Shown here piece after piece: positions 1-6,143 of a DNA stretch of 6,427 nt (positions are counted from its first letter, which is position 1; each line of letters begins with the position of its first letter). A model generated the notes under the pieces. That model was given only the letters and a program-made list of their open reading frames with translations, ran no database searches and was not told the origin of the DNA. Origin of the DNA: Chloroflexota bacterium (GTDB lineage Bacteria; Chloroflexota; Anaerolineae; Anaerolineales; UBA11579); NCBI GenBank assembly GCA_030610225.1, contig JAUWSD010000072.1:1-6427 (forward strand), read 5' to 3'. The position numbers and the translations under genes were made by a program.

Positions 1-1
1 G

Positions 2-1561
2 AAAGTTGAAGATTCCCAGCCAACCCCATTTGTTGCCTCTGGCAAAGAGATCAAAGCCACTCTCACGAAGACCTCAGCGAAGAAATATAAATTGAGCGTA
101 GCTTCAGAAAATGCCGGATTGACAGCAGCATGGCTGCGAGACCTTTCAGACGGGTTCATCAAGTTCGATGAAGACCTGCTGCGCAAGCTCCCCGGCCCGA
201 TCGCTGTTGAGCCTTGCTCTGAACCGGATGCTATTAATTCAAACGCAGCTATCAAGATCACCAAACCATACTTTATCGGCTGCAGTGATTCAGAAGGAAA
301 ACCTCTCCCGGAATTTAAATGGGAAGAAAAGGAAAGTGACGAGGTTCTGCAAACACCTCTCAACCAGACCCACCGCGACCTTGGAGCCAAGATGGGTCCA
401 TTTGCAGGTTGGGATATGCCGGTCTGGTATACCTCAGTGGTCGAAGAGCATCTCGCAGTCCGGCAGTCCGCTGGCCTGTTTGATGTTTCGCACATGGGCG
501 TTTACCAGGCAGAAGGCCCGCAAGCCAGCCAGTTCCTCGACAGTGTCTGCGGCAATGACATCAGCGCATTGGATGTTGGCGAATCACTCTACACTCACTT
601 CCTCGACCCGGACGCAAATGTGATCGACGACCTGCTGGTCTACCGCAGGGCAGAAGAGAAATATCTGGTTGTGGTGAACGCATCCAACGATGACAAAGAC
701 TGGGCATGGCTGAATGCTGTAAAAGATGGCAATGTCCTTATAGATAGAAAACAACCATCAGCCAAGACTTTTGGCAAAGATGTTATTCTTCGAAATCTGA
801 GACATAAATCAGCTGGAGATGATATGCGTGTTGACCTCGCTCTTCAAGGCCCTAGATCAAGAGACATCCTGCTTGCGCTTGGCTGCGATACTGAAACCAA
901 AGAACGCATCAAGAAACTTAAACGCACCCGCCTTTGTGACGCAGTGGTCGGTGGCATTGACCTTGTTGTATCCCGGACTGGATACACTGGTGAAAAGATG
1001 GCATTCGAACTTTTCGTCCACCCGGACAAGCTGGTAGAACTCTGGAACGCGCTGCTAAAAGTCGGCGAAGCGCATGGGCTCAAACCGATTGGGCTTGCTG
1101 CCAGAGATTCCCTCCGCACAGAAGCCGGGCTGCCCCTCTACGGCCATGAAATGGGCGGTGATCAGAACTACGGTGTTGGATTTGCAGGTTTCAGAAAGTA
1201 TGTAAAAACTTACAAACCATGGTTCATTGGTCGGGATGCCTTCCTTGTCCAGGAAGCCAATAGAAAGCAAAAACTGGTCAGGTTCCGCTTCCCTGAAAAA
1301 GGTACCCGCATGGCACACAATGGTGATCCTGTAGTAGATAAACGCGGAAAGGTGATCGGTTCAGTAACCAGCTGTGCAGTTGACGCAGACGGATTACTGA
1401 CTGGGCAGGCGATCATCAACATAAAAGATGCCAAAAAAGGCAGCTCGATATTCATCTTCCAATCAGCATCTGAAAAACCAGCAATTGCACCCGCATTACT
1501 AGAACATGGTGATAAAATATACATACCTACCATGGCAATTATTCTTAGCAGGTTTCCGTAA
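2..1561 (+). CDS. gcvT: Aminomethyltransferase (glycine cleavage T-protein), C-terminal part of a longer, probably fused protein; 5' end outside window
   Basis: T-protein of the glycine cleavage system: it takes the aminomethyl group from lipoylated H-protein and passes it to tetrahydrofolate, giving methylene-THF and ammonia in the cytoplasm. The frame is open from base 2 (519 residues visible) and no convincing start is seen; a TTG at 92 has no ribosome binding site. The GcvT domain begins near visible residue 117 (TPLNQTHRDLGAKMGPFAGWDMPV) and runs to the end, about 400 residues against roughly 360-375 for a normal GcvT. Family signatures are GLFDVSHMG (158-166), the VIDDLLVY segment with the folate-site aspartates (207-214), RTGYTGE (325-331), GLAARDSLRTEAGLPLYGHE (364-383) and KPWFIGRDA (405-413). 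Residues 1-116 are extra: 28-51 resemble GcvT residues 220-243, and KPYFIG (88-93) echoes KPWFIG. From memory, Chloroflexota have serine hydroxymethyltransferase-GcvT fusions with such a linker, so the missing N-terminus may be GlyA; this is inference. GcvT identity is near certain. Confidence 0.92.
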   Translation, partial: KVEDSQPTPFVASGKEIKATLTKTSAKKYKLSVASENAGLTAAWLRDLSDGFIKFDEDLLRKLPGPIAVEPCSEPDAINSNAAIKITKPYFIGCSDSEGKPLPEFKWEEKESDEVLQTPLNQTHRDLGAKMGPFAGWDMPVWYTSVVEEHLAVRQSAGLFDVSHMGVYQAEGPQASQFLDSVCGNDISALDVGESLYTHFLDPDANVIDDLLVYRRAEEKYLVVVNASNDDKDWAWLNAVKDGNVLIDRKQPSAKTFGKDVILRNLRHKSAGDDMRVDLALQGPRSRDILLALGCDTETKERIKKLKRTRLCDAVVGGIDLVVSRTGYTGEKMAFELFVHPDKLVELWNALLKVGEAHGLKPIGLAARDSLRTEAGLPLYGHEMGGDQNYGVGFAGFRKYVKTYKPWFIGRDAFLVQEANRKQKLVRFRFPEKGTRMAHNGDPVVDKRGKVIGSVTSCAVDADGLLTGQAIINIKDAKKGSSIFIFQSASEKPAIAPALLEHGDKIYIPTMAIILSRFP

Positions 1562-1571
1562 ATAATGAAGC

Positions 1572-1605
1572 AAAGCTCTCTATAAACTTATAGAGAGCTT
1601 TTTTT
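1572..1605 (+). terminator. Rho-independent terminator after gcvT
   Basis: A perfect 13-bp inverted repeat (1572-1584 paired with 1589-1601) with a 4-nt loop AACT runs into seven T residues (1599-1605). It begins 10 nt after the gcvT stop codon, where a rho-independent terminator is expected. The stem is AT-rich at its top and base, so some read-through into the aminotransferase is possible. Confidence 0.9.
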
Positions 1606-1628
1606 ATGAAAAATATATATAAACACAC

Positions 1629-1646
1629 AAGGAGAAAATGTTTATG
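1629..1646 (+). promoter_or_regulatory. Ribosome binding site deciding the aminotransferase start
   Basis: AAGGAG (1629-1634) lies only 3 nt before the ATG at 1638 but 9 nt before the in-frame ATG at 1644. Normal spacing therefore favours 1644 as the main start, giving a 405-residue protein beginning MKTHWEAR instead of a 407-residue one beginning MFMKT. Confidence 0.7.
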
Positions 1647-2861
1647 AAAACTCATTGGGAAGCTAGATTTGCCCATAGAACCAAGAAGATCATGAGCTCG
1701 GTGATCCGCGAGATACTCAAATTCACGCAGCAGCCGGACATCATATCTTTTGCAGGCGGTCTCCCAGCACCAGATGTTTTCCCGATAAAAGAATTTACAA
1801 TAGCTTCAAGCAAAGTATTGGATGAACAAGGCCCCCTTGCACTCCAATACAGCACTACTGAAGGCTATAACCCTCTTAGAGATTGGGTTGTTGCTGATAT
1901 GGCAAAGCAGGGATTGAAAATTGAGCGCGAGAATGTTATCTTCACAAATGGATCACAGCAGGGGCTTGATCTGATCGGTAAGATATTCCTGAATCGCGGT
2001 GACAAGATCATTGTTGAAGCACCCACCTACCTGGGAGCACTTCAAGCCTGGAACAGCTACGGTGTTGAGTATGTTCAGGTTGAAACTGATGAAAATGGCA
2101 TAATCCCTGAAGAATTTGAAAAAGCACTGCGTTACGGAATTAAGCTGGCCTATATTCTGCCTTCTTTCCAAAATCCCACAGGAAAAACCATCCCGCAGGA
2201 CCGACGTCAGAAGATCCTTGAAATTGCGGATAAACACGGAATCCCGATCATAGAAGACGACCCATACGGTCAGCTTAGATACGAAGGTGAACATATCCCT
2301 TCAATTCTCTGCATGGATGACAAGTTCAGAAATCCGGGTGGTGATGTTTATGACGGAAATGTGATCTACCTGAGCACATTCTCGAAATTACTTGCCCCCG
2401 GCATTCGTTTAGCCTGGACCATAGGGCCAAAAGAAGTGATTCAGAAGCTTGTCTATGCGAAACAAGGCACAGATCTTCACACGTCTACCCTAATCCAGAT
2501 GGTCGCTTACGAAACAGCGAAAGATGGTTTCCTTGAAAAACATATCGAAATGATCAAGAAGACCTACAGCGAAAGACGCCAGGTTATGCTCGACTCCCTG
2601 GAAGAACATTTCCCCGCTTGTACTTCATGGACAAAGCCAGAGGGCGGCTTGTTCCTCTGGGTTACACTCCCAGAGCAGATCAACGCTGAAGATTTATTAC
2701 AAGTTGCGATTGAAAAGAAGGTTGCTTTTGTTCCAGGTTCCCCCTTCTATCCAAATGACGGAGGGAAGAACACCCTACGCCTGAATTTCTCAGTCTCCAA
2801 CCCTGATGAGATCAAGGAAGGTGTCAAACGATTAGCGGAAGCAATAAAAGCATCCCTCTAA
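1638..2861 (+). CDS. PLP-dependent class I/II aminotransferase, LysN / 2-aminoadipate transaminase-like
   Basis: Cytoplasmic fold-type I aminotransferase that moves an amino group between an amino acid and a 2-oxo acid through pyridoxal phosphate. Visible elements (numbering from the ATG at 1638): substrate-side glycines in SFAGGLPAPDVFP (37-49); Tyr71 in the QYSTTEGY strip; the phosphate-binding turn NGSQQGLDL (104-112); Asn179 in FQNPTG; Asp208 and Tyr210 in EDDPYG, contacting the PLP ring; Lys250 in STFSKLLAPG as the Schiff-base lysine; and Arg381 in LRLNFS, gripping the substrate carboxylate. All core residues are present and the length of about 405 is normal. The pattern is that of LysN-type and broad-specificity aromatic/2-aminoadipate transaminases; the true substrate cannot be told from sequence, and no lysine-pathway gene is nearby. 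The start at 1644 is preferred from Shine-Dalgarno spacing. The gene has its own terminator, and its last codons recur as a relic 1 kb downstream. Confidence 0.92.
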   Translation: MFMKTHWEARFAHRTKKIMSSVIREILKFTQQPDIISFAGGLPAPDVFPIKEFTIASSKVLDEQGPLALQYSTTEGYNPLRDWVVADMAKQGLKIERENVIFTNGSQQGLDLIGKIFLNRGDKIIVEAPTYLGALQAWNSYGVEYVQVETDENGIIPEEFEKALRYGIKLAYILPSFQNPTGKTIPQDRRQKILEIADKHGIPIIEDDPYGQLRYEGEHIPSILCMDDKFRNPGGDVYDGNVIYLSTFSKLLAPGIRLAWTIGPKEVIQKLVYAKQGTDLHTSTLIQMVAYETAKDGFLEKHIEMIKKTYSERRQVMLDSLEEHFPACTSWTKPEGGLFLWVTLPEQINAEDLLQVAIEKKVAFVPGSPFYPNDGGKNTLRLNFSVSNPDEIKEGVKRLAEAIKASL

Positions 2862-2895
2862 AACAAAAAAGGCTGGCGAGTGCCAGCCTTTTTTT
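2838..2895 (+). repeat. 58-bp direct repeat, copy 1 (aminotransferase 3' end plus terminator)
   Basis: This copy holds the last seven sense codons (E A I K A S L), the TAA stop and the whole terminator of the aminotransferase. Aligned by eye with 3874-3931 it is identical at 52 of 59 columns, with two single-base gaps in the A and T tracts. It is the functional, presumably parental, copy. Confidence 0.85.
2865..2895 (+). terminator. Rho-independent terminator after the aminotransferase
   Basis: GGCTGGC (2871-2877) pairs with GCCAGCC (2882-2888) around a GAGT loop, flanked by an A tract (2865-2870) and a T7 tract (2889-2895). It starts 4 nt after the stop codon. The symmetric A and T tracts would let it act in both directions. 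A mutated copy lies at 3901-3931. Confidence 0.92.
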
Positions 2896-3086
2896 ACATA
2901 TAATTGAATTGTTCTAAATTATTTGAAAGAGATTTTACTGATTCTTCCCAAAGCTTTTTTACCCAATTCATTTGATGACCAACTTTGGAGAATTGTATCT
3001 GATCTGGTCTCTCTGGGTTTGGTCGTTGGGATCATCATCCGGATGCAGAAGACGATTGATTGCGCTGGCGTGCTCTAAACTCAATA

Positions 3087-3092
3087 TATAAT
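3087..3092 (+). promoter_or_regulatory. Candidate -10 element for the flavoprotein gene
   Basis: A perfect TATAAT lies 47 nt before the ATG at 3140, downstream of the aminotransferase terminator, where the flavoprotein gene needs a promoter. No good -35 hexamer (TTGACA-like) is found 15-19 bp upstream and there is no extended -10 TG, so the call is tentative. Confidence 0.3.
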
Positions 3093-3126
3093 AGGAATGG
3101 GAAGAATTAGTTTTTACGGTTGATTT

Positions 3127-3142
3127 GAGGAGGAGGATGATG
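3127..3142 (+). promoter_or_regulatory. Strong ribosome binding site of the flavoprotein gene
   Basis: GAGGAGGAGG (3127-3136) directly precedes two consecutive ATG codons at 3137 and 3140. AGGAGG at 3128-3133 is 6 nt from the ATG at 3140. That start also gives the usual family N-terminus MAKIFVINGSPRG, so it is preferred. Confidence 0.8.
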
Positions 3143-3811
3143 GCAAAAATCTTTGTTATCAATGGCAGCCCCCGGGGGAAAACGGGAAATACACAACGGA
3201 TTTTAAACATGTTTGTTGAGGGGATCAAGGAGGCAGGTGGTTCTGTGGAGCTGTTTTTTACAAAAGAGCTTGATCTTCAGCATTGTGATTGCGGAATCAT
3301 GTATTGCTGGCGGGAAGAACCGGGCGCCTGCTGTAATCAGGATGATATGCAGATGCTGTACCCAAAACTGAGGGAAGCTGAAATTTTGATCCTGGCAACC
3401 CCGATCTATGTTCCCATGCCGGGGAAAATGGTTACATTCATCAACAGGCTAGTTCCATTAATATGGCCAAAGCTAGAGCACCGGGAAGGACGAACCCGGG
3501 CGCTCTTGCGGGAGGATGTGGCCATAAAAAAGATCGTGCTGGTATCCACGGGAGGCTGGTATGAGATTGAGAACTTCAATCATGTTGTTTCACTGGTTGA
3601 GGATCTTTCAGCGACGATGAGCGTAGAATTTGGGGGGGCAATTTTGCGACCACATGCAGCCAGGATGCTGGAAGATGAGCAACTTACCGAGGCAGGTGAG
3701 CAGGTGCTACTCGCTGTGAGACAGGCAGGGATGGAATTAATCCAAAAGGGCCGAATTAACCATAAACTGATTGAAGTAATCAGAGAACCACTATACCAAA
3801 TCGGGAGTTAG
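3140..3811 (+). CDS. Flavodoxin-fold NADPH-dependent FMN reductase / iron-sulfur flavoprotein-like oxidoreductase
   Basis: Predicted cytoplasmic FMN protein of 223 residues. The N-terminal strand and loop IFVINGSPRGKTGNTQRI (4-21) is the FMN phosphate-binding motif of the NADPH-dependent FMN reductase/Isf family. LATPIYVPMPGKMVTFINRL (85-104) is the second flavin-site segment, with the family's ATP-x-Y and M-x-x-F/L-I-x-R-L pattern. Between them, C49, C51, C56, C64 and C65 occupy the cysteine region followed by DDM (68-70). Many relatives have HCxxCxxCW-x-x-x-PGxC there; here CW and PGAC are kept but the first cysteines are displaced, so a 4Fe-4S cluster is uncertain. Typical roles are electron transfer, quinone or disulfide-type reduction; the substrate is unknown. 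The gene stands alone between two copies of a terminator repeat. It uses GGG for 7 of 18 glycines, against 3 of 30 in the aminotransferase, which suggests a different origin. The start rests on the Shine-Dalgarno at 3128. Confidence 0.87.
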   Translation: MAKIFVINGSPRGKTGNTQRILNMFVEGIKEAGGSVELFFTKELDLQHCDCGIMYCWREEPGACCNQDDMQMLYPKLREAEILILATPIYVPMPGKMVTFINRLVPLIWPKLEHREGRTRALLREDVAIKKIVLVSTGGWYEIENFNHVVSLVEDLSATMSVEFGGAILRPHAARMLEDEQLTEAGEQVLLAVRQAGMELIQKGRINHKLIEVIREPLYQIGS

Positions 3812-3873
3812 GATGTAAATCACAACCTTATTCCTCATAGGTGTACGCCTGAACAAGAGAAAATCAATTAATA

Positions 3874-3931
3874 GAAGCTATAATAGCATCCCTCTAATAC
3901 AAAAAAAGGCTGGCGAATGCCAGCGTTTTTT
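3874..3931 (+). repeat. 58-bp direct repeat, copy 2 (relic of an aminotransferase 3' end)
   Basis: Near-copy of 2838-2895. Read in the matching frame it still spells E A I I A S L and a stop, though no gene now runs into it. The ten bases TACGCCTGAA at 3844-3853 also occur at 2776-2785, in the same order and about 30 bp closer to the repeat, so the relic may extend upstream with internal deletions. It probably marks a past duplication, or the far edge of an insertion that carried the flavoprotein gene. Confidence 0.8.
3901..3931. terminator. Bidirectional terminator between the converging flavoprotein and FKBP genes
   Basis: GCTGGC (3909-3914) pairs with GCCAGC (3919-3924) around GAAT, flanked by A7 (3901-3907) and T6 (3926-3931). 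Read on either strand it is a stem followed by a T run, so it can stop transcription from both sides. Compared with the copy at 2865-2895, the base pair at the foot of the stem is lost (G3908 opposite G3925), leaving a 6-bp GC-rich stem. Confidence 0.8.
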
Positions 3932-3944
3932 ATTTAATTATTTC

Positions 3945-4424
3945 TTACTTAATTTCAAGTAACTCAACCATAAAGACCAGAGATGCATTCGGTGGGATCA
4001 ATCCACCACCGGCTCCCTGTGTTCCATACCCAAGATTTGATGGAATAACCAGCAATCTCTTTCCACCTACTTGCATACCCTGCACACCCTCGTCCCAACC
4101 TCTGATCACCATTGCAGCTCCAAGTTGAAACTCGAAGGCTTGATTTCTGTCTAGTGAAGAATCAAACTTGGTCTCATCCATCAGCCAGCCTGTGTAATGC
4201 ACAGAAACTGTATCTCCAGGAGCTGCTTCATCGCCTGTTCCAACTTCAAAGTCCTGATACTGCAGTCCTGTATCAGTTGTTACCATTTTATTCATATCCG
4301 GTATTGGAAAACTTGTCATAATATCTCTTCTCTCATTCTGAATTACACTTATTGCGATCACTATCACCAATAAAACAACCAAAATCAATAAATAATTTAC
4401 TTCATTTTTCTTCTTTTTTGCCAT
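3945..4424 (-). CDS. Membrane-anchored FKBP-type peptidyl-prolyl cis-trans isomerase
   Basis: Catalyses cis-trans isomerisation of Xaa-Pro bonds and helps fold exported proteins. A 159-residue protein: a lysine-rich start (MAKKKKNE), one hydrophobic segment (about 11-29), a short linker, then one FKBP domain (about 45-159). The positive N-terminus implies N-in/C-out topology, so the catalytic domain should lie outside the membrane. There is no lipobox or clear signal cleavage site, so it is called an anchor. Residues lining the human FKBP12 pocket are conserved: Tyr77 (VHYTGW), Phe87 and Asp88 (KFDSS), Phe99 (FEFQLG), Val106-Ile107 and Trp110 (VIRGWDEG), Tyr133 (LGYG), Ile143 (IPPNAS) and Phe151 (LVFMVELL). 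An active enzyme is therefore expected. The start codon is 8 nt after the stop of the kinase gene, and an AAAGGA-like site overlaps that stop, indicating co-transcription and probably translational coupling. It ends at the two-way terminator 3901-3931. Confidence 0.93.
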   Translation of the reverse strand: MAKKKKNEVNYLLILVVLLVIVIAISVIQNERRDIMTSFPIPDMNKMVTTDTGLQYQDFEVGTGDEAAPGDTVSVHYTGWLMDETKFDSSLDRNQAFEFQLGAAMVIRGWDEGVQGMQVGGKRLLVIPSNLGYGTQGAGGGLIPPNASLVFMVELLEIK

Positions 4425-4432
4425 TTTTTATT

Positions 4433-6139
4433 TCATTTCCTTTGCCAAATTTTAAATCCCTTAAGGATCGAACCACCAATGAATTCCCTTAGCAGTGAAT
4501 TATCCGGGATCAATTCAGTATCAAGCGGTAGAAACCAATCCAAAAGTGCTAAGAGCCTTTTTACTTCAATATGTTCATTACTGCCAAAAGGAACCTGTCT
4601 TAGAAGGGGTTCCGCTAAAGATTTCAATGCAGCCAGCTCATACACCAGTGCGGAATTGAACATCAGATCTGCATTCTCCTGATATGGGAAAATATACCTT
4701 TTCTCTCCGCGCCGTACAGACTCCCATCTCTGGATAGTTTCCTGGCAGGTATATCCCCTTGTCCTGGCATCCCGCACGATCCTCCGCAGTAAACGAGTGT
4801 CTGTTGTAGAAACCCGATTATGCCGATCAAGATTCAGCTGGGTTAAATCAGAGATATATATCCGGTAGATCTTATCTTCCGGGACACTCTCGACCAACTT
4901 TGGATTCAATCCATGGATCCCTTCCGCAATTATTATCTGTCCTTTATCCAGCTTAACCACATCACCATCTAAGCTTCTACCTTCTTTAAAATCATATTTG
5001 GGAAGCTGCACGGTTTCACCGGCAATCAGTTTTTCCAGTTCACTACTTAATCTCTTTCTATCTAACGCGTCAATATGTTCAAAGTCCAGCTCACCATTCT
5101 CATCTAATGGTGTTCGGTCCCTGTTTACAAAATAATTATCTACTTCAAGAGCATAAGGATGAAATCCTCTGGCTAGAAGTTGGATCGAGAGCCGTCTTGC
5201 GGTGGATGTCTTTCCAGAACAGGAAGGCCCAGCGAGCATCACTATTTGAATATCTTTCTTCTTTGCGATCTTAGCTGCAATATCTGAAATTCTTTGCTCA
5301 TGCAAAGCCTCAGCCACAAGGATAACTTCCCTGATCCTTCCATCTGCAGTCGCATCATTCAATGCACCAACACTGTCAATTCCCAATTTTCCAAGCCAAT
5401 CGCCATACTCTCTGAATGTTGAGAGTAATTTTGGATAGCTTCCTAATGGCAGTATCTCAGTTGGTTGATGCCTGCGTGGAAAACGAAGCGTGAAACCACC
5501 TTCGATTGGCTCAATATCAAACCACTTTAGATATCCAGTAGAAGGCACCATATATCCCTGATGGTAATCGCTGTAATCTCCGATCGAATACATCACCAGA
5601 TAATCTTTCCTGCGGTGTTTCAACAACCTGATCTTCTCAACATCGTTCTGCTGTTTAAATTTCTCAATTACTTCCGGGAGTGGAGTTACCTTTTTTGTGA
5701 TCGGAATATCCCGGTCAATCATCTCCAACATCTTTTCTTTTAACTTTTTCATATCCTCAGGAACGACTAATTCTTTTCCTTTAACCTGGCAGAAATAACC
5801 ACCAAACGAAACTGAATGATCGATCGTCATCACAGATCCAGGGAAGAGTTGAGTAAAGGCAACCTCCGTCAGCAAGGTCAATGAACGGCGATAGATACGC
5901 ATTCCGTCAGGGGTACCCATCGTTATCGGGGTCACAGTTGATTCTGCTTTGATCGGGTAAGTCAACTCTTTTAGCCGATGGTTGATCACAGCTCCAACAA
6001 TCGGTGCTTCAAAATCTTTCTGAACCATGTTCAGAAAATCTCTCACTTCTGCCCCGCGCGGCCCAGATACCACTTTTCCATCTGGAAGATGAACCTGCAC
6101 CTGCTCAGATGCATTTTCTACAATAAATTTTTCTACCAT
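4433..6139 (-). CDS. TGS domain / ThrRS-like domain / uridine kinase-like nucleoside kinase fusion
   Basis: A 568-residue cytoplasmic protein of the TGS-uridine kinase family (usual length about 550), expected to phosphorylate a nucleoside, probably uridine or cytidine, with ATP or GTP. Order of parts: an N-terminal TGS domain (about 1-65, beta-grasp, shared with threonyl-tRNA synthetase); a region resembling the ThrRS/AlaRS second additional domain (about 70-230, with DHSVSFGGYFC at 107-117 and a later GYLKWFDIEP segment); then a P-loop kinase (about 285-500). Kinase motifs: Walker A GPSCSGKT (304-311), EVDNYFVNRD (332-341) matching the substrate-site D-x-F/Y of uridine kinases, DFEHIDALD (352-360), IIIAEGIHG (402-410) as the second acidic strand, and RRIVRDARTRG (452-462) as the lid. 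A C-terminal helical tail follows. The nucleotide-site motifs are intact. What the tRNA-synthetase-derived part senses is not known to me. The start is supported by AAGGA 7 nt upstream; the FKBP gene follows 8 nt after the stop. Confidence 0.92.
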   Translation of the reverse strand: MVEKFIVENASEQVQVHLPDGKVVSGPRGAEVRDFLNMVQKDFEAPIVGAVINHRLKELTYPIKAESTVTPITMGTPDGMRIYRRSLTLLTEVAFTQLFPGSVMTIDHSVSFGGYFCQVKGKELVVPEDMKKLKEKMLEMIDRDIPITKKVTPLPEVIEKFKQQNDVEKIRLLKHRRKDYLVMYSIGDYSDYHQGYMVPSTGYLKWFDIEPIEGGFTLRFPRRHQPTEILPLGSYPKLLSTFREYGDWLGKLGIDSVGALNDATADGRIREVILVAEALHEQRISDIAAKIAKKKDIQIVMLAGPSCSGKTSTARRLSIQLLARGFHPYALEVDNYFVNRDRTPLDENGELDFEHIDALDRKRLSSELEKLIAGETVQLPKYDFKEGRSLDGDVVKLDKGQIIIAEGIHGLNPKLVESVPEDKIYRIYISDLTQLNLDRHNRVSTTDTRLLRRIVRDARTRGYTCQETIQRWESVRRGEKRYIFPYQENADLMFNSALVYELAALKSLAEPLLRQVPFGSNEHIEVKRLLALLDWFLPLDTELIPDNSLLREFIGGSILKGFKIWQRK

Positions 6140-6143
6140 TAGT

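Noticed and set aside
92..94. TTG as the start of the GcvT protein.
   Set aside because: No Shine-Dalgarno precedes it, the frame is open to the window edge, and the GcvT-like pattern already begins upstream of this codon (K28, Y29).
168..623. A 151-codon open frame on the plus strand inside gcvT.
   Set aside because: It overlaps the well-supported GcvT frame completely, is serine- and arginine-rich with no recognisable motif, and has no ribosome binding site; it is a shadow.
1210..1533. A minus-strand open frame of 107 codons opposite the 3' half of gcvT.
   Set aside because: Its composition mirrors the opposite coding strand and it shows no motif or independent start signal.
1953..2294. 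A minus-strand open frame of 113 codons opposite the aminotransferase.
   Set aside because: It lies wholly over conserved aminotransferase motifs on the other strand and has no family features of its own.
2923..3078. A plus-strand hydrophobic open frame of about 50 codons from a TTG before the flavoprotein gene.
   Set aside because: There is no ribosome binding site and no recognisable pattern, and its hydrophobicity is what the complement of the acidic minus-strand frame would give.
2896..3873. A small integrative element or insertion sequence with att sites.
   Set aside because: Direct repeats are present, but no integrase, transposase or terminal inverted repeats can be seen, so I report only the repeat structure and not a mobile element.
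4395..4424. A-rich runs in the first codons of the FKBP gene as a programmed frameshift site.
   Set aside because: The lysine-rich start before the membrane segment is normal for an inner-membrane anchor, and the zero frame alone gives the full expected protein.
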